64,000 nucleotides of DNA from positions 1 to 64,000 of the forward strand of contig DUQK01000003.1 in assembly GCA_012837835.1 (NCBI GenBank). The letters are read 5' to 3'. Position 1 is the first letter of the stretch. Every line of letters begins with the position of its first letter. The notes under the pieces were generated by a model. It was not told where the DNA came from, did not search any database, and worked only from the letters and a program-made list of their open reading frames with translations. This document shows positions 1-8,655 of the stretch, in pieces. Source of the stretch: Christensenellaceae bacterium. Its GTDB lineage: Bacteria > Bacillota > Clostridia > Christensenellales > Aristaeellaceae. Both the position numbers and the translations under genes were made by a program.

Positions 1-1
1 A

Positions 2-193
2 GGGCTTACATTCGCTTGCATGAACCTCAAAAAATTAGCCAAGCTGCTTAAAGATAAGGGAAAACTAGACGGAACAACACCAAATAATACGCCTTTATCT
101 CGCTTTTTGTGTTTGATTGCTAGAAACTTAATAGATTACCTAATTCTTTTGAAAAACAGATTCCCACATAAAAACAAAACGGTTCTAGCTTAA
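2..193 (+). CDS. C-terminal fragment of an IS1182-type transposase (cut by window edge)
   Basis: The frame is open from the second base of the window to a TAA at 191-193, giving 63 codons. The fragment contains FACMNLKKLAKLL near its start, a segment typical of the extreme C-terminus of DDE transposases of IS1182-like elements, after the last catalytic region. The catalytic residues would lie upstream of the window, so activity cannot be judged. A short hairpin (223-242) and copy 1 of the 159-bp repeat follow. The family call rests on one motif and on the Lys/Leu-rich tail, so it is likely rather than certain. The inverted repeats of the element cannot be recognised with only one end in view. 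Confidence 0.6.
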   Translation, partial: GLTFACMNLKKLAKLLKDKGKLDGTTPNNTPLSRFLCLIARNLIDYLILLKNRFPHKNKTVLA

Positions 194-222
194 TCGCTAA
201 AACCGATTTGTCTACGGTCTGA

Positions 223-242
223 GGGCGGCAATAATGCCGCCC
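223..242. terminator. Hairpin after the transposase fragment
   Basis: GGGCGGCA and TGCCGCCC form a perfect 8-bp stem with a 4-nt loop, 30 bases after the transposase stop. There is no clear T-run, so it could be a terminator or part of the insertion sequence end. Confidence 0.45.
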
Positions 243-267
243 TTACCACTGGTGACGATAGTAATTT

Positions 268-426
268 ATACTTTTCTCAGTTTAAATCAGCGCATAGATT
301 GCAGCGAATTTTTTGATTTGGCAAAGCTTTAAGAAGGAAACATAGCGGCGCTATGTTGACTGAGTAAAGAAAAGACAAATCGGAAAAGGTGCGCAAGATA
401 AAGCTGATTTAGGCTGAGATAAGTAT
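268..426. repeat. 159-bp inverted-repeat element, copy 1
   Basis: First of five copies of exactly 159 bp (others start at 21466, 23451, 27675 and 32871). It starts ATAC and ends GTAT, and its two halves are imperfect inverted repeats, so the whole element can fold into one long hairpin. This copy carries AAATCAGC in the left arm and GCTGATTT in the right arm, where copies 3-5 have AAATTAGC and GCTAATTT, a compensatory pair. Its last base is the first base of the complementary stop codon of the next gene. It looks like a MITE-type element; no transposase for it is in view. Confidence 0.85.
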
Positions 427-1214
427 TACTTGTTCATCTCATTGCTTATCTGTACAGCTTTATCAATCCACTCATGGAAAAGACCTTTTTCGTTAACTTC
501 CGCTATTATCTCATTTAGGAATTCGAGAAACTCAGGCTCACCTAAAGGTATTCCTGCGGCTATGCCTTCTGAAACATAGTCAAACTGGCTTTCGCATACT
601 ACAAGGTTAGGGTTGGTGTCCGTGTACCCATTAGCAACTACGCTTGCAAGCGCCAGACCGTCTATCTTTTTGGTTTGCAGCATCATTACGCCATCGGGTA
701 TAAGCGTAACAAGTTCCATTTCAGAATCGGGCAGCTGCTCTTCAACTAATTTTTGCTGCAAAGTGCCGTTCTGGGCACCAACCTTTTTGCCGGCGAAATC
801 GGCGAGGGTTTTAATACTATTCGCATCTTCCTTACGGATAAGTATCATCTGGTTGGCTTCGTTATAATAAATGTCAGTGAAATCCATGCTTGAGCGGCGT
901 TCGGGTGTGGGATCCAATCCGGCAATGCCTATATCTATTTTACCTGCGGCAATGGCTGCAAGCACCGCTTCAAATGTGAAAGCTTCAATTACAAGCTCAA
1001 CGCCAAGGGCATCGGCTATATACTGTGCAAAATCGATATCCGCACCTACGGTTACGCCATCAGGACCGGGAAATTCGTAGGGGGGATAGTCGGGTGATGT
1101 GCCAACTACCAGCTTTCCGGCTTTTTTGATTGCATCAAGGCGTCCGCCGGCAAAACCTGTAAATGATAGGGCAACAAATAGTATTGTCATAAAAATAGCA
1201 ACTAGTTTTTTCAT
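426..1214 (-). CDS. Polar amino-acid ABC transporter substrate-binding protein
   Basis: A 262-residue exported protein of the SBP_bac_3 family, which binds amino acids such as glutamine, arginine or cystine and hands them to an ABC permease. Residues 1-22 are a signal peptide (MKK then a long hydrophobic run) with no lipobox cysteine. The mature start GKLVVGTSPDYPPYEF is typical of the family, as is the later GADIDFAQYIADALG segment. The ATG is preceded by AAGGAGGT. It is transcribed away from the aminotransferase-permease-ATPase operon at 1398-5063 and is the likely binding subunit of that transporter. Its own promoter is at 1246-1274. The ligand cannot be named from sequence alone. Confidence 0.9.
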   Translation of the reverse strand: MKKLVAIFMTILFVALSFTGFAGGRLDAIKKAGKLVVGTSPDYPPYEFPGPDGVTVGADIDFAQYIADALGVELVIEAFTFEAVLAAIAAGKIDIGIAGLDPTPERRSSMDFTDIYYNEANQMILIRKEDANSIKTLADFAGKKVGAQNGTLQQKLVEEQLPDSEMELVTLIPDGVMMLQTKKIDGLALASVVANGYTDTNPNLVVCESQFDYVSEGIAAGIPLGEPEFLEFLNEIIAEVNEKGLFHEWIDKAVQISNEMNK

Positions 1215-1245
1215 GGTGATACCTCCTTAACCGTTTATGAAGCGC

Positions 1246-1274
1246 ATTATAATACACAAAAAACTACTTGTCAA
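1246..1274 (-). promoter_or_regulatory. Sigma-A promoter of the amino-acid binding protein
   Basis: Read on the minus strand: TTGACA (1274-1269), a 17-nt spacer, and TATAAT (1251-1246), a consensus promoter. The stretch GTGTATTATA straddles the -10 box and resembles the GTGTATTATACAC palindrome at the two peptide-binding protein promoters. Confidence 0.85.
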
Positions 1275-1332
1275 GCATAAAAATACAAAAACACTGTACA
1301 ATTATACAAAAAGATGTTAAAATACCTAATGT

Positions 1333-1350
1333 GATGCATAATAATGCATC
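1333..1350. promoter_or_regulatory. 18-bp palindrome upstream of the aminotransferase operon
   Basis: GATGCAT-AATA-ATGCATC, perfect 7-bp arms, where the -35 box of the plus-strand operon should be. A -10 box TATAAT lies at 1363-1368 with no recognisable -35, as expected if a regulator binding here controls the operon. Confidence 0.5.
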
Positions 1351-1397
1351 GGATGTACACACTATAATGCGAAACTTAAGGAAAGGAAACCCATTTC

Positions 1398-2585
1398 ATG
1401 CCACAGATAAGTAGCAAAACACATAAGTTTACAGAATCCGTAATACGCCGCATGACCCGTATTGCGGATGAATACGGTGCAATAAACCTATCCCAAGGTT
1501 TTCCGGATTTTGACCCGCCAATACAGCTAATACAGGCGCTAAAAAAAGCGGCGCAGGAAGGTCCCCATCAATATGAAATTACTTTCGGCTCAAAAACCTT
1601 TAGAGAAGCTCTGGCTATTAAACAAGGCAATGCCATAGGCAGGGATATAGACCCCGAAACTGAAATTGTAATCACCTGCGGAGCAACCGAAGCCATGATA
1701 TGTGCAATGATGTCTGTGCTTAACCCCGGGGATAAAGTGGGTGTATTCTCTCCATATTATGAAAACTACCATGCAGACGCCATACTGTCAGGCGCGGAAG
1801 CTGTATTTATACCCCTTGTGCCGCCTGAATATAATGTAGATTGGCAGGCTCTTGAAAACGCTTTTGTAAATGGTATAAAGGCGCTGGTAGTGTGCAACCC
1901 TTCAAACCCCTGCGGCAAGGTGTTTACAAAAGATGAGCTGTTAAAAATAGGTGAGCTCGCCAAAAAGCACGACGCTTGGGTAATAACGGACGAGGTATAT
2001 GAGCATATTGTGTATGAGCCGAGTGTGCACACGTATATGTCATCACTGCCCGGCATGTGGAAAAACACGCTTAGCGTATCCTCGCTTTCAAAAACTTATT
2101 CAATTACAGGCTGGCGTCTAGGCTACCTAATAGGCCCTGAAGAAGCGGTGGATGCCGCCCGCAAGGTACATGACTTTTTAACCGTAGGCGCTGCTGCCCC
2201 CTTGCAGGAGGCCGCGCTTACAGGACTTCTTTTTAGCAAAAACTACTATAAACAATTACAGCAGCTTTACACTGAGAAAAGGGATATATTCCTGTCAGGT
2301 CTACGCAGTATAGGTCTTAAGCATACTATACCTGAGGGCAGCTATTTTGTACTTGCGGATATAAGCCCCTATCTTAACCTTCCACGTTTCAAAGGCTTTG
2401 ACGACACCGCCTTTTGTGAGTGGATAACAAGGGAAATAGGCGTTGCTGCGGTACCAGGCTCAAGCTTTTTCCCCGATAATTCAGGAGATGGTTTAATGCG
2501 CCTGCACTTTGCCAGAAATGAGGAAAGCTTAAAAGAAGCGCTTAAGCGCTTAGAAAGGTTGGCGGATTTATGGAAAAACATGTAG
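1398..2585 (+). CDS. PLP-dependent aminotransferase (methionine/kynurenine aminotransferase type)
   Basis: A 395-residue fold-type I class I/II aminotransferase that should move the amino group of an amino acid to a 2-oxo acid using pyridoxal phosphate. The family opening NLSQGFPDFDPP is at about residues 35-46, NPSNPCGKV near 170, ITDEVYEH near 200, and the PLP-lysine motif SLSKTYSITGWRLG near 230. It resembles the E. coli YbdL/kynurenine aminotransferase subfamily, which accepts methionine and aromatic amino acids. A GGAAAGG-type ribosome site precedes the ATG. It overlaps the next gene by 16 bases and heads an operon with a dehydrogenase and amino-acid transporter parts, suggesting use of imported amino acids as amino donors. 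The exact substrate is not known. Confidence 0.88.
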   Translation: MPQISSKTHKFTESVIRRMTRIADEYGAINLSQGFPDFDPPIQLIQALKKAAQEGPHQYEITFGSKTFREALAIKQGNAIGRDIDPETEIVITCGATEAMICAMMSVLNPGDKVGVFSPYYENYHADAILSGAEAVFIPLVPPEYNVDWQALENAFVNGIKALVVCNPSNPCGKVFTKDELLKIGELAKKHDAWVITDEVYEHIVYEPSVHTYMSSLPGMWKNTLSVSSLSKTYSITGWRLGYLIGPEEAVDAARKVHDFLTVGAAAPLQEAALTGLLFSKNYYKQLQQLYTEKRDIFLSGLRSIGLKHTIPEGSYFVLADISPYLNLPRFKGFDDTAFCEWITREIGVAAVPGSSFFPDNSGDGLMRLHFARNEESLKEALKRLERLADLWKNM

Positions 2586-3667
2586 ACAGTATTGCAAACC
2601 ATGTGTCCCCCGCACTGCCCAATTATACAATAGGCGTAAATGCATACGACAATTTAGGTGCGCTTATATACCTACACGGTAAAAAGGCATTAATAATAGG
2701 CGGATTAAATGCGTTAAATGCGGGGCTTAAATATGTTGAAGAAGCTTTGCAAGGTTCCGGTATAAAGCTTTTAGTGGAGATATACACGGGTGAACCTACA
2801 AGATTCCAAGCTAAAAAACTTGCGGATGAAGCGCGAAAATCGGGCGCAGATATTATACTGGGCATGGGCGGCGGCAGGGCTATAGACGCAGCAAAAGCGG
2901 CAGGTTATTATGCTTATCTACCTGTATTTACCCTGCCTACAATACCCGCAACATGCGCTGCCATAACCGCGCTTAGCGTAATGTACGATGATGAGAGAGA
3001 ACCATTCCTCTTTTTACGCCAGTCCCCTGAACATGTATTCATACATACGGGCATATTGGCAGCATCTCCCCCTGAGTATCTAAGAGCAGGCATTGGAGAT
3101 AGCATAGCAAAACATGTGGAGAGCGCGTACAAGGCCGGGGATTATACGGGGCTTGATTATGAGGACTTGCTTGGGCTTTATATAGCCACCATGGGCTATG
3201 ATACACTTTTAAGTATAGGTGAAAAAGCCATAGAAGCTGCAAAAGAAAGTAAAGACAACTCGGAATACCGCCTTGCTTGCGAGTGTTGTATTGTAAACAC
3301 CGGTATTGTAAGCATATTTCTAAAGGAAGCCCTAAACGGCGCGCTTGCACACTCACTGTACTATGCACTTAAACATGAAAATGGAATTTCAAATTACCTA
3401 CACGGGGAGATAGTCGCATGGGGCAGCATTGTGCAGCTTGTTATGGAGGGAAGCAGCGGAAAGGCAATAGAGCTTATGGATTTTCTAAAGAACCTTAATA
3501 TACCCATAAGTCTAGCAAATATGGGAAGCAGCATAGAAGCTATAAAACCTAAGCTTAAGGAAGTGTTAAACCAGCCTGATATGCTGGGTACTCCTGTAAG
3601 TGAATACGCATTACAACACGCAATTGAAAAGACTGAATGGCTGTCTATGAGAAAGGCGGGTAAGTAG
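2570..3667 (+). CDS. Iron-containing alcohol dehydrogenase family protein, HcxA (YbdH)/GldA-like
   Basis: A 365-residue member of the group-III metal-dependent alcohol dehydrogenases. The NAD(P)-binding loop GMGGGRAIDAAK is near residue 100, TLPTIPATCAAITA near 125, and the metal-ligand segments GIGDSIAKHVES (Asp, near 170) and NYLHGEIVAWG (His, near 280) are present. The closest well-studied relatives are glycerol dehydrogenase and the E. coli hydroxycarboxylate dehydrogenase HcxA (YbdH), whose gene also sits beside an aminotransferase gene (ybdL). With the aminotransferase upstream, a two-step amino acid to 2-oxo acid to 2-hydroxy acid route is plausible. It overlaps both neighbours tightly, with the next ATG directly after its stop. 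Substrate inferred, not shown. Confidence 0.8.
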   Translation: MEKHVDSIANHVSPALPNYTIGVNAYDNLGALIYLHGKKALIIGGLNALNAGLKYVEEALQGSGIKLLVEIYTGEPTRFQAKKLADEARKSGADIILGMGGGRAIDAAKAAGYYAYLPVFTLPTIPATCAAITALSVMYDDEREPFLFLRQSPEHVFIHTGILAASPPEYLRAGIGDSIAKHVESAYKAGDYTGLDYEDLLGLYIATMGYDTLLSIGEKAIEAAKESKDNSEYRLACECCIVNTGIVSIFLKEALNGALAHSLYYALKHENGISNYLHGEIVAWGSIVQLVMEGSSGKAIELMDFLKNLNIPISLANMGSSIEAIKPKLKEVLNQPDMLGTPVSEYALQHAIEKTEWLSMRKAGK

Positions 3668-4345
3668 ATGTTTGTAAATTTCGGAAGTAATATAGTTAGG
3701 GCGCTGACTAAATACTGGGGATTATTCTTGGAAGGCGTAGGTATAACGCTTCTATTAAGCTTTATTACGGTATTTTTCGGCACTATATTCGGGAGTATTT
3801 TCGCGCTCATGCGCCGAAGCCGTATAAAGGCGGTAAGCGTATTTGCGATAGGCTATGTAGAAGTTATACGCGGCACTCCACTATTGTTGCAGTTATATCT
3901 ATTTTACTTCATGCTGCCCGAGCTGCTCCCCTTCATGAACTTATCTAAATTCGCCTGTGTATGCATTGCGCTTGTTATAAACTCCTCCGCATATGTGTGC
4001 GAGATAGTAAGGGCCGGCATACAGGCGGTAGACCCCGGGCAGGCTGAGGCTGCTCGCACGCTAGGGCTTAACGGTAGGCAGACTATGCTTCGCATAGTTA
4101 TGCCGCAGGCAATAAAAAACATATTGCCTGCGCTTGGAAACGAATTTGTTACGGTAATAAAGGAAACCTCTCTCGCTTCAACCTTTTTCGTCGGAGACCT
4201 TATGACGGCATACGCCACAGTACGCGGCAGCATGTATCTTGTAATTGAACCGCTTGTAATAGTAGGCATAATATACTTTGTATTAACGTTCAGCCTATCC
4301 AAGCTGATTTCAAAATTTGAAAGGAGGCTTAAAGCAAGTGATTGA
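3668..4345 (+). CDS. Polar amino-acid ABC transporter permease
   Basis: A 225-residue inner-membrane permease of the HisM/GlnP family with about five membrane segments. The cytoplasmic EAA loop that contacts the ATPase is clear near residues 130-150 ([10 protein letters not shown], then [16 protein letters not shown]). The ATG is directly after the stop of the dehydrogenase gene, so translation is coupled. Together with the downstream ATPase, and probably the binding protein encoded at 426-1214, it forms a complete importer. Only one permease gene is present, so it should act as a homodimer, as many transporters of this family do. Confidence 0.93.
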   Translation: MFVNFGSNIVRALTKYWGLFLEGVGITLLLSFITVFFGTIFGSIFALMRRSRIKAVSVFAIGYVEVIRGTPLLLQLYLFYFMLPELLPFMNLSKFACVCIALVINSSAYVCEIVRAGIQAVDPGQAEAARTLGLNGRQTMLRIVMPQAIKNILPALGNEFVTVIKETSLASTFFVGDLMTAYATVRGSMYLVIEPLVIVGIIYFVLTFSLSKLISKFERRLKASD

Positions 4346-5063
4346 AACTATAGATTTATACAAGGATTTTGGCTCCCTAAGAGTGCTAAATGGCATAAGC
4401 GAACATATAGAAAAGGGCGAAGTAATTTCCATAATCGGTCCTTCAGGCTCGGGAAAATCCACATTTTTAAGGTGCCTAAACCTGCTTGAAATACCCACAA
4501 GTGGCAGCGTTGTTTTTGAGGGTGTAAACCTTATGGAAAAGGGCGTTGACATAAACCTGCACAGACAGAAAATGGGAATGGTGTTCCAGCACTTTAATGT
4601 ATTCCCCCACCTAACTGTTAAGCAGAACATTACCCTGGCACCTGTACTGCTAAAAAAACGCTCTCAGCAGGAGGCTGATGAATATGCAGATGAGCTTTTA
4701 GCCAGAGTAGGTCTTTCAGACAAGGCGGAAGAACACCCAAGGCGCCTGTCGGGTGGACAAAAGCAGCGCCTTGCAATAGTACGTGCGCTTGCCATGGACC
4801 CTGAAGTTATGCTTTTTGATGAACCCACAAGCGCACTTGACCCTGAAATGGTAGGAGAGGTGCTTGCGGTTATAAAAACCCTAGTGCAAGGAGGAATGAC
4901 ATGCGTAATAGTAACCCACGAGATGGGGTTTGCAAGGGAGGTTTCAAGCAGGGTGCTGTTTATGGACGAGGGCAAGGTACAGGAGCAGGGCAGCCCTGAT
5001 GAGCTTTTTTCAAACCCCCAGAACCCCCGTACTAAGGCATTTTTGGGTAAGGTACTTAGGTAG
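4338..5063 (+). CDS. Polar amino-acid ABC transporter ATP-binding protein (GlnQ type)
   Basis: A 241-residue ABC ATPase that powers amino-acid uptake. Walker [10 protein letters not shown], the Q-loop [14 protein letters not shown] typical of GlnQ/HisP proteins, signature LSGGQKQR, Walker [13 protein letters not shown] and the switch histidine in VTHEM are all intact. The GTG at 4338 is chosen because AAAGGAGG (4320-4327) sits 10 bases upstream and the protein then begins [12 protein letters not shown] as in the family; the upstream TTG at 4317 overlaps that ribosome site. The start overlaps the permease stop by 8 bases. It is the last gene of the operon, ahead of a strong terminator at 5123-5154. 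Confidence 0.93.
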   Translation: MIETIDLYKDFGSLRVLNGISEHIEKGEVISIIGPSGSGKSTFLRCLNLLEIPTSGSVVFEGVNLMEKGVDINLHRQKMGMVFQHFNVFPHLTVKQNITLAPVLLKKRSQQEADEYADELLARVGLSDKAEEHPRRLSGGQKQRLAIVRALAMDPEVMLFDEPTSALDPEMVGEVLAVIKTLVQGGMTCVIVTHEMGFAREVSSRVLFMDEGKVQEQGSPDELFSNPQNPRTKAFLGKVLR

Positions 5064-5122
5064 TTTTTATTTAATAAAGTCTGCAAGTGTTTATTTATAT
5101 AAAACCATAAACCGTAAATAAA

Positions 5123-5154
5123 AAAACCGGAGATTATAGTGTTTCTCCGGTTTT
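5123..5154. terminator. Bidirectional intrinsic terminator
   Basis: AAAACCGGAGA and TCTCCGGTTTT pair perfectly over 11 bp with a 10-nt loop. A-rich and T-rich flanks on both sides let it end both the plus-strand ABC operon and the minus-strand decarboxylase operon. Confidence 0.9.
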
Positions 5155-5183
5155 ATACAGTGCGGTAAATAACCACTAAGTTT

Positions 5184-6584
5184 CTATATTGCCATAGTGC
5201 CGTTTTCAGGGTTGTAGTCAGTGGGGTCGCCCTTAAGCATTCTCGCCTGTCTATCCTCAAAGAATTTCTTGGCAACCTGCGGGAATGAAGCGTAGCTTAG
5301 CACGTCTTCTTCCTGAATTATATAGGGTGCTATATCCTTACGGAAGCCTTCAAGCTGCGGGGCGATATGGTCAGCCGGTCTATCGACCATAGGCTCTTCA
5401 TCGCCAAGTATTTTCTTTTGAACATCCTTGTTTACGGGGGCAGGTAGCCTGCCGTATTCGCCGCGGAGCAGCGCCTTGCTTTCGTTTGGAACCATCTTAT
5501 ACCTTTCGCCCGTAATTACGTTCATAACCGCCTGGGTACCTACAATTTGGCTTGTGGGGGTTACAAGGGGCGGGTAGCCGAAGTCCTCGCGCACGCGCGG
5601 TACTTCTTCCAGCACTGCCTCAAATTGATCTATTTTGCCGGCTTGGTTAAGCTGCCCTATTAGGTTAGATAGCATACCGCCCGGCACTTGGTAGCGAAGG
5701 GTGTTTACGTCCGTTGAAAGTACGCGCTTTACATCTCTCCAGCCTTCTTCTTCAAGGCGCTCCGCTGCTGGTCTAAATAGTTCCGCCGCTTGAGTTAGCA
5801 GGTGAAGATCAAGACCGGTGTCGTACTCGGTGCCGGCAAGAGTTGCGACTAAGGATTCGGTTACAGGCTGTGCAGTGCCGCCGCCAAGGGGCGATAGAGC
5901 AGTGTCTACCACATCTGCACCTGCTTCAATCGCCTTTAGATAGGTCATAGCGCCGGTGCCCGTTGTGTTGTGTGTATGCACTACGATAGGTACATCAACA
6001 GATTCTTTAAGCTTCTTAACCAGCGAATATGCGGGATAGGGAAGCAGCAGGTTTGCCATATCCTTAATGCAGATAAGGTCTGCGCCCATATCAACTATTT
6101 GCTTTGCTAGGTTTACAAAGTATTCCTCGGTATGCACGGGGGATATAGTATAGCTCATAGCGATTTCAGCTGTGCCACCATATTCCTTGGTTGCCTTTAC
6201 CGCAACTTCCATGTTGCGCAGGTCATTCAGCGCGTCAAAAATACGTACGATATCGATACCGTTTTCTATGGATTTTTTAACAAAATAATCTACAGTATCG
6301 TCTGCGTAATGTTTGTAGCCAAGTATGTTTTGACCGCGCAGCAGCATCTGAAGCTTGGTGTTAGGCAGGGCTTTTCTAAGTTCACGCAGCCTGTCCCAAG
6401 GGTCTTCATTTAGAAAGCGTAGGCAGCTGTCAAAGGTGGCGCCGCCCCAGCACTCCAGCGAGAAAAAGCCGATTTTATCAAGTATCTCGCAGGCGGGAAG
6501 CATCTCATCAAGGCGCATACGTGTTGCCGCCTGCGATTGATGAGCATCCCGCAGGATGGTATCAGTAATTTTAACTTTAGACAT
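5184..6584 (-). CDS. oadA: Carboxyltransferase subunit, oxaloacetate decarboxylase alpha / transcarboxylase 5S type
   Basis: A 466-residue cytoplasmic protein with an HMGL-like TIM barrel followed by the conserved carboxylase domain (PYC_OADA). It moves the carboxyl group between oxaloacetate/pyruvate and a biotin carrier. The signature ITDTILRDAHQS opens the protein, and metal-ligand region VHTHNTTGTG is near residue 210. Unlike many OadA proteins it ends without a biotin domain; that domain is a separate protein encoded at 7897-8313. It is the last gene of a five-gene minus-strand operon with OadB, OadG, the biotin carrier and a second carboxyltransferase. The ATG follows AAGGAGA. It could also serve as a PycB-like subunit, but the OadB/OadG neighbours favour decarboxylase or transcarboxylase use. 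Confidence 0.9.
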   Translation of the reverse strand: MSKVKITDTILRDAHQSQAATRMRLDEMLPACEILDKIGFFSLECWGGATFDSCLRFLNEDPWDRLRELRKALPNTKLQMLLRGQNILGYKHYADDTVDYFVKKSIENGIDIVRIFDALNDLRNMEVAVKATKEYGGTAEIAMSYTISPVHTEEYFVNLAKQIVDMGADLICIKDMANLLLPYPAYSLVKKLKESVDVPIVVHTHNTTGTGAMTYLKAIEAGADVVDTALSPLGGGTAQPVTESLVATLAGTEYDTGLDLHLLTQAAELFRPAAERLEEEGWRDVKRVLSTDVNTLRYQVPGGMLSNLIGQLNQAGKIDQFEAVLEEVPRVREDFGYPPLVTPTSQIVGTQAVMNVITGERYKMVPNESKALLRGEYGRLPAPVNKDVQKKILGDEEPMVDRPADHIAPQLEGFRKDIAPYIIQEEDVLSYASFPQVAKKFFEDRQARMLKGDPTDYNPENGTMAI

Positions 6585-6602
6585 AGAGTATTCTCCTTAC
6601 AA

Positions 6603-7883
6603 TTAGCCGTATAGGCTTAACAATACGCCGGCTGCAATTGCAGAGCCGATTACACCGGCAACGTTGGGACCCATTGCATGCATGAGCAGAAAGTTTGAGG
6701 GATTCTCTCTCTGACCCTCAACCTGAGATACACGGGCTGCCATAGGCACTGCTGAAACGCCGGCAGAGCCTATAAGCGGGTTTATCTTTCCGCCGGAAAG
6801 CTTGTTCATTAGCTTACCCATAAGCACGCCTCCTGCGGTACCGAAGCTGAACGCAAGCACACCAAGGATAACTATTTTAATAGTTCCAACACTCAGGAAT
6901 GTTTTTGCGTTTGCGGTTGCGCCAACGGTGGTGCCAAGGAATATAACTATAATATTCATAAGCTCGTTTTGGGCGGTTTTACTCAGCCTGTCTACAACTA
7001 GGCATTCCTTAAAGAGGTTACCCAGCATAAGCATACCCACAAGCGGCGTGGCTGACGGCACTAGGAAGGATACAACTACAGTAACCACTATCGGGAATAT
7101 TATTTTTTCCCTTTTTGATACAGGACGCAGCTGTTCCATTACTATGTTACGCTCTTCTTTAGTGGTAAGCGCGCGCATTATAGGGGGCTGTATAACAGGC
7201 ACAAGCGCCATATAGCTGTATGCGGCTATGGCTATCGGACCTAGTAAATGAGGAGCAAGTTTCCCTGTAAGATATATGGCAGTGGGACCGTCCGCACCGC
7301 CTATTATGCCGCATGAAGCGGCTTCTGCAGGCGTAAAGCCAAGCAAGCGCGCCAAGAAATAAGCAAGAAATATACCAAGCTGGGCCGCAGCACCAAGAAG
7401 CATACTCTTTGGGTTTGCAATCAGCGGACCAAAGTCAGTCATAGCGCCAACGCCCATAAATATAAGCGGCGGGTATATACCAAGCTTTACCCCTTGATAC
7501 AGGTAGTATAAAAGACCTGCATTACCTGTGGTATGCTGGTATACAGTCATACCTTCAGTAAAGTTTTTAAGGGATATGCCGGCTTCTCTAAGCCCTTCCA
7601 TAGTTTCAGGCGTTAGCAGCACAGGCGTACCAACGGCGCCGTTATGTACTGCAACATCAAGAAGCTCCAATTGAGGACCATCCATAAGACCTGCAAAGGG
7701 GATGTTGGCAAGAAGCATTCCAAAGGCTATAGGTACAAGCAACAACGGCTCATACTTTTTTACAATTGCAAGATATAAAAGTATGCAGGCAACGCCTATC
7801 ATAACCAGCGAAAGAGGCTCCTGTGCTATGCCCGAAAACCCGGATTCCTTAGCTAAGTCGATAAGAGGCTTAAACAAATCCAT
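6603..7883 (-). CDS. oadB: Sodium-translocating decarboxylase beta subunit
   Basis: A 426-residue polytopic membrane protein of the OadB/MmdB/GcdB family. It removes carbon dioxide from carboxybiotin and uses the energy to export sodium ions. The most diagnostic segments are [21 protein letters not shown] near residue 200 and [11 protein letters not shown] near 385. Repeated hydrophobic segments fill the rest. The ATG is preceded by GGAGG. Its presence shows that the operon encodes a membrane sodium pump and not only a soluble transcarboxylase. Spacing to both neighbours is short (13-18 bases), as expected for one transcript. Confidence 0.94.
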   Translation of the reverse strand: MDLFKPLIDLAKESGFSGIAQEPLSLVMIGVACILLYLAIVKKYEPLLLVPIAFGMLLANIPFAGLMDGPQLELLDVAVHNGAVGTPVLLTPETMEGLREAGISLKNFTEGMTVYQHTTGNAGLLYYLYQGVKLGIYPPLIFMGVGAMTDFGPLIANPKSMLLGAAAQLGIFLAYFLARLLGFTPAEAASCGIIGGADGPTAIYLTGKLAPHLLGPIAIAAYSYMALVPVIQPPIMRALTTKEERNIVMEQLRPVSKREKIIFPIVVTVVVSFLVPSATPLVGMLMLGNLFKECLVVDRLSKTAQNELMNIIVIFLGTTVGATANAKTFLSVGTIKIVILGVLAFSFGTAGGVLMGKLMNKLSGGKINPLIGSAGVSAVPMAARVSQVEGQRENPSNFLLMHAMGPNVAGVIGSAIAAGVLLSLYG

Positions 7884-7896
7884 TTTTTACCTCCAA

Positions 7897-8313
7897 TTAT
7901 TGGAGTACGATCATCAAATCGCCGCTATTTACGGTATCTCCATTGTTGACTGCTATTTGTGCAACCGTACCCTCACAAGGGGCGACGATTTCATTTTCCA
8001 TCTTCATGGCTTCAAGTATAAGCAGGACATCGCCATGCTTTACCTTTGTTCCAACACTTGTTTTTATGCTCAGTATGGTACCAGGCATGGGCGCTACTAT
8101 CTGCTCACCTTCTGCGGGTACAACAGGCGCGGCAGGTGCAGGAGCAGGAGCAGGAGCAGGAGCGGGAACAGACGCTGCCGCAGGTGCGGGTGCGGGCGCA
8201 GGCGCAGATGCAGGTGCCGCAACGGGCACGGGCGCTACAGGCACAACGCCACTAGCTTCTTCGATTTCTACCTGATAAGGTACTCCGTTTACTTTAATAT
8301 TGAAAATACGCAT
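7897..8313 (-). CDS. Biotin carrier protein of the decarboxylase complex
   Basis: A 138-residue protein with three parts: a short N-terminal beta strand region (MRIFNIKVNGVPYQVEIEE), an Ala/Pro-rich flexible linker from about residue 24 to 68, and a C-terminal biotinyl domain. The biotinylated lysine lies in EAMKMENEI near residue 108. The carrier shuttles carboxybiotin between the two carboxyltransferases (5184-6584 and 8656-10065) and the membrane decarboxylase. Similar small carriers are the gamma/delta subunits of glutaconyl-CoA and methylmalonyl-CoA decarboxylases and the 1.3S subunit of transcarboxylase. AGGAGA precedes the ATG. Confidence 0.93.
   Translation of the reverse strand: MRIFNIKVNGVPYQVEIEEASGVVPVAPVPVAAPASAPAPAPAPAAASVPAPAPAPAPAPAAPVVPAEGEQIVAPMPGTILSIKTSVGTKVKHGDVLLILEAMKMENEIVAPCEGTVAQIAVNNGDTVNSGDLMIVLQ
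8131..8250. repeat. Low-complexity GCAGGA-type repeat encoding the Ala/Pro linker
   Basis: Short tandem units of the GCAGGA/GCGGGT type on the plus strand encode alternating Ala and Pro on the minus strand inside the biotin carrier gene. Slippage here would change linker length without breaking frame because units are multiples of three. Confidence 0.75.
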
Positions 8314-8340
8314 GTTAATTCTCCTTTTATTTATTAGATT

Positions 8341-8643
8341 TTAATAGCGGCGTATACGCCTTACTACAAAGCCCGGTTGTTGGGTAACTCCCTCCTGCGC
8401 CATTACAGCATATATTGCAGCGGTTATCGCGATAATAAGCTCAGTGTTATCCGTGGCGGGAGGAACGGGCGGCGCCACAGATGCAGCGGATTTTATTTCA
8501 ACCTTTTCGTCGGGAACAGCTTTACCGCCTGATGTAAAACGCATGAGCGATATTACCCCTATAAGCAGTATAAGCCCAATAAAGACCACTGTAAGTCCTA
8601 TTATCATGGTGCTTAAGCCATTGCCAAGTACGCTTCCACTCAT
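8341..8643 (-). CDS. oadG: Sodium-pump decarboxylase gamma subunit (OadG family)
   Basis: A 100-residue single-span membrane protein. One hydrophobic helix (about residues 10-30, MIIGLTVVFIGLILLIGVIS) is followed by a short acidic/Ala/Pro segment and a basic tail ending RRIRRY. This is the pattern of OadG-type subunits, which assemble the carboxyltransferase with the membrane beta subunit. It lies between the biotin carrier and the first carboxyltransferase in the operon. AAGGAGG precedes the ATG. Sequence conservation in this family is weak, so the call relies on size, topology and neighbours. Confidence 0.85.
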   Translation of the reverse strand: MSGSVLGNGLSTMIIGLTVVFIGLILLIGVISLMRFTSGGKAVPDEKVEIKSAASVAPPVPPATDNTELIIAITAAIYAVMAQEGVTQQPGFVVRRIRRY

Positions 8644-8655
8644 TGCAATGCCTCC

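Noticed and set aside
7702..8337. 211-residue plus-strand frame rich in Arg-Ser and Arg-Cys
   Set aside because: It is antisense to oadB and the Ala/Pro linker of the biotin carrier; the repetitive protein is a product of the GCAGGA repeat.
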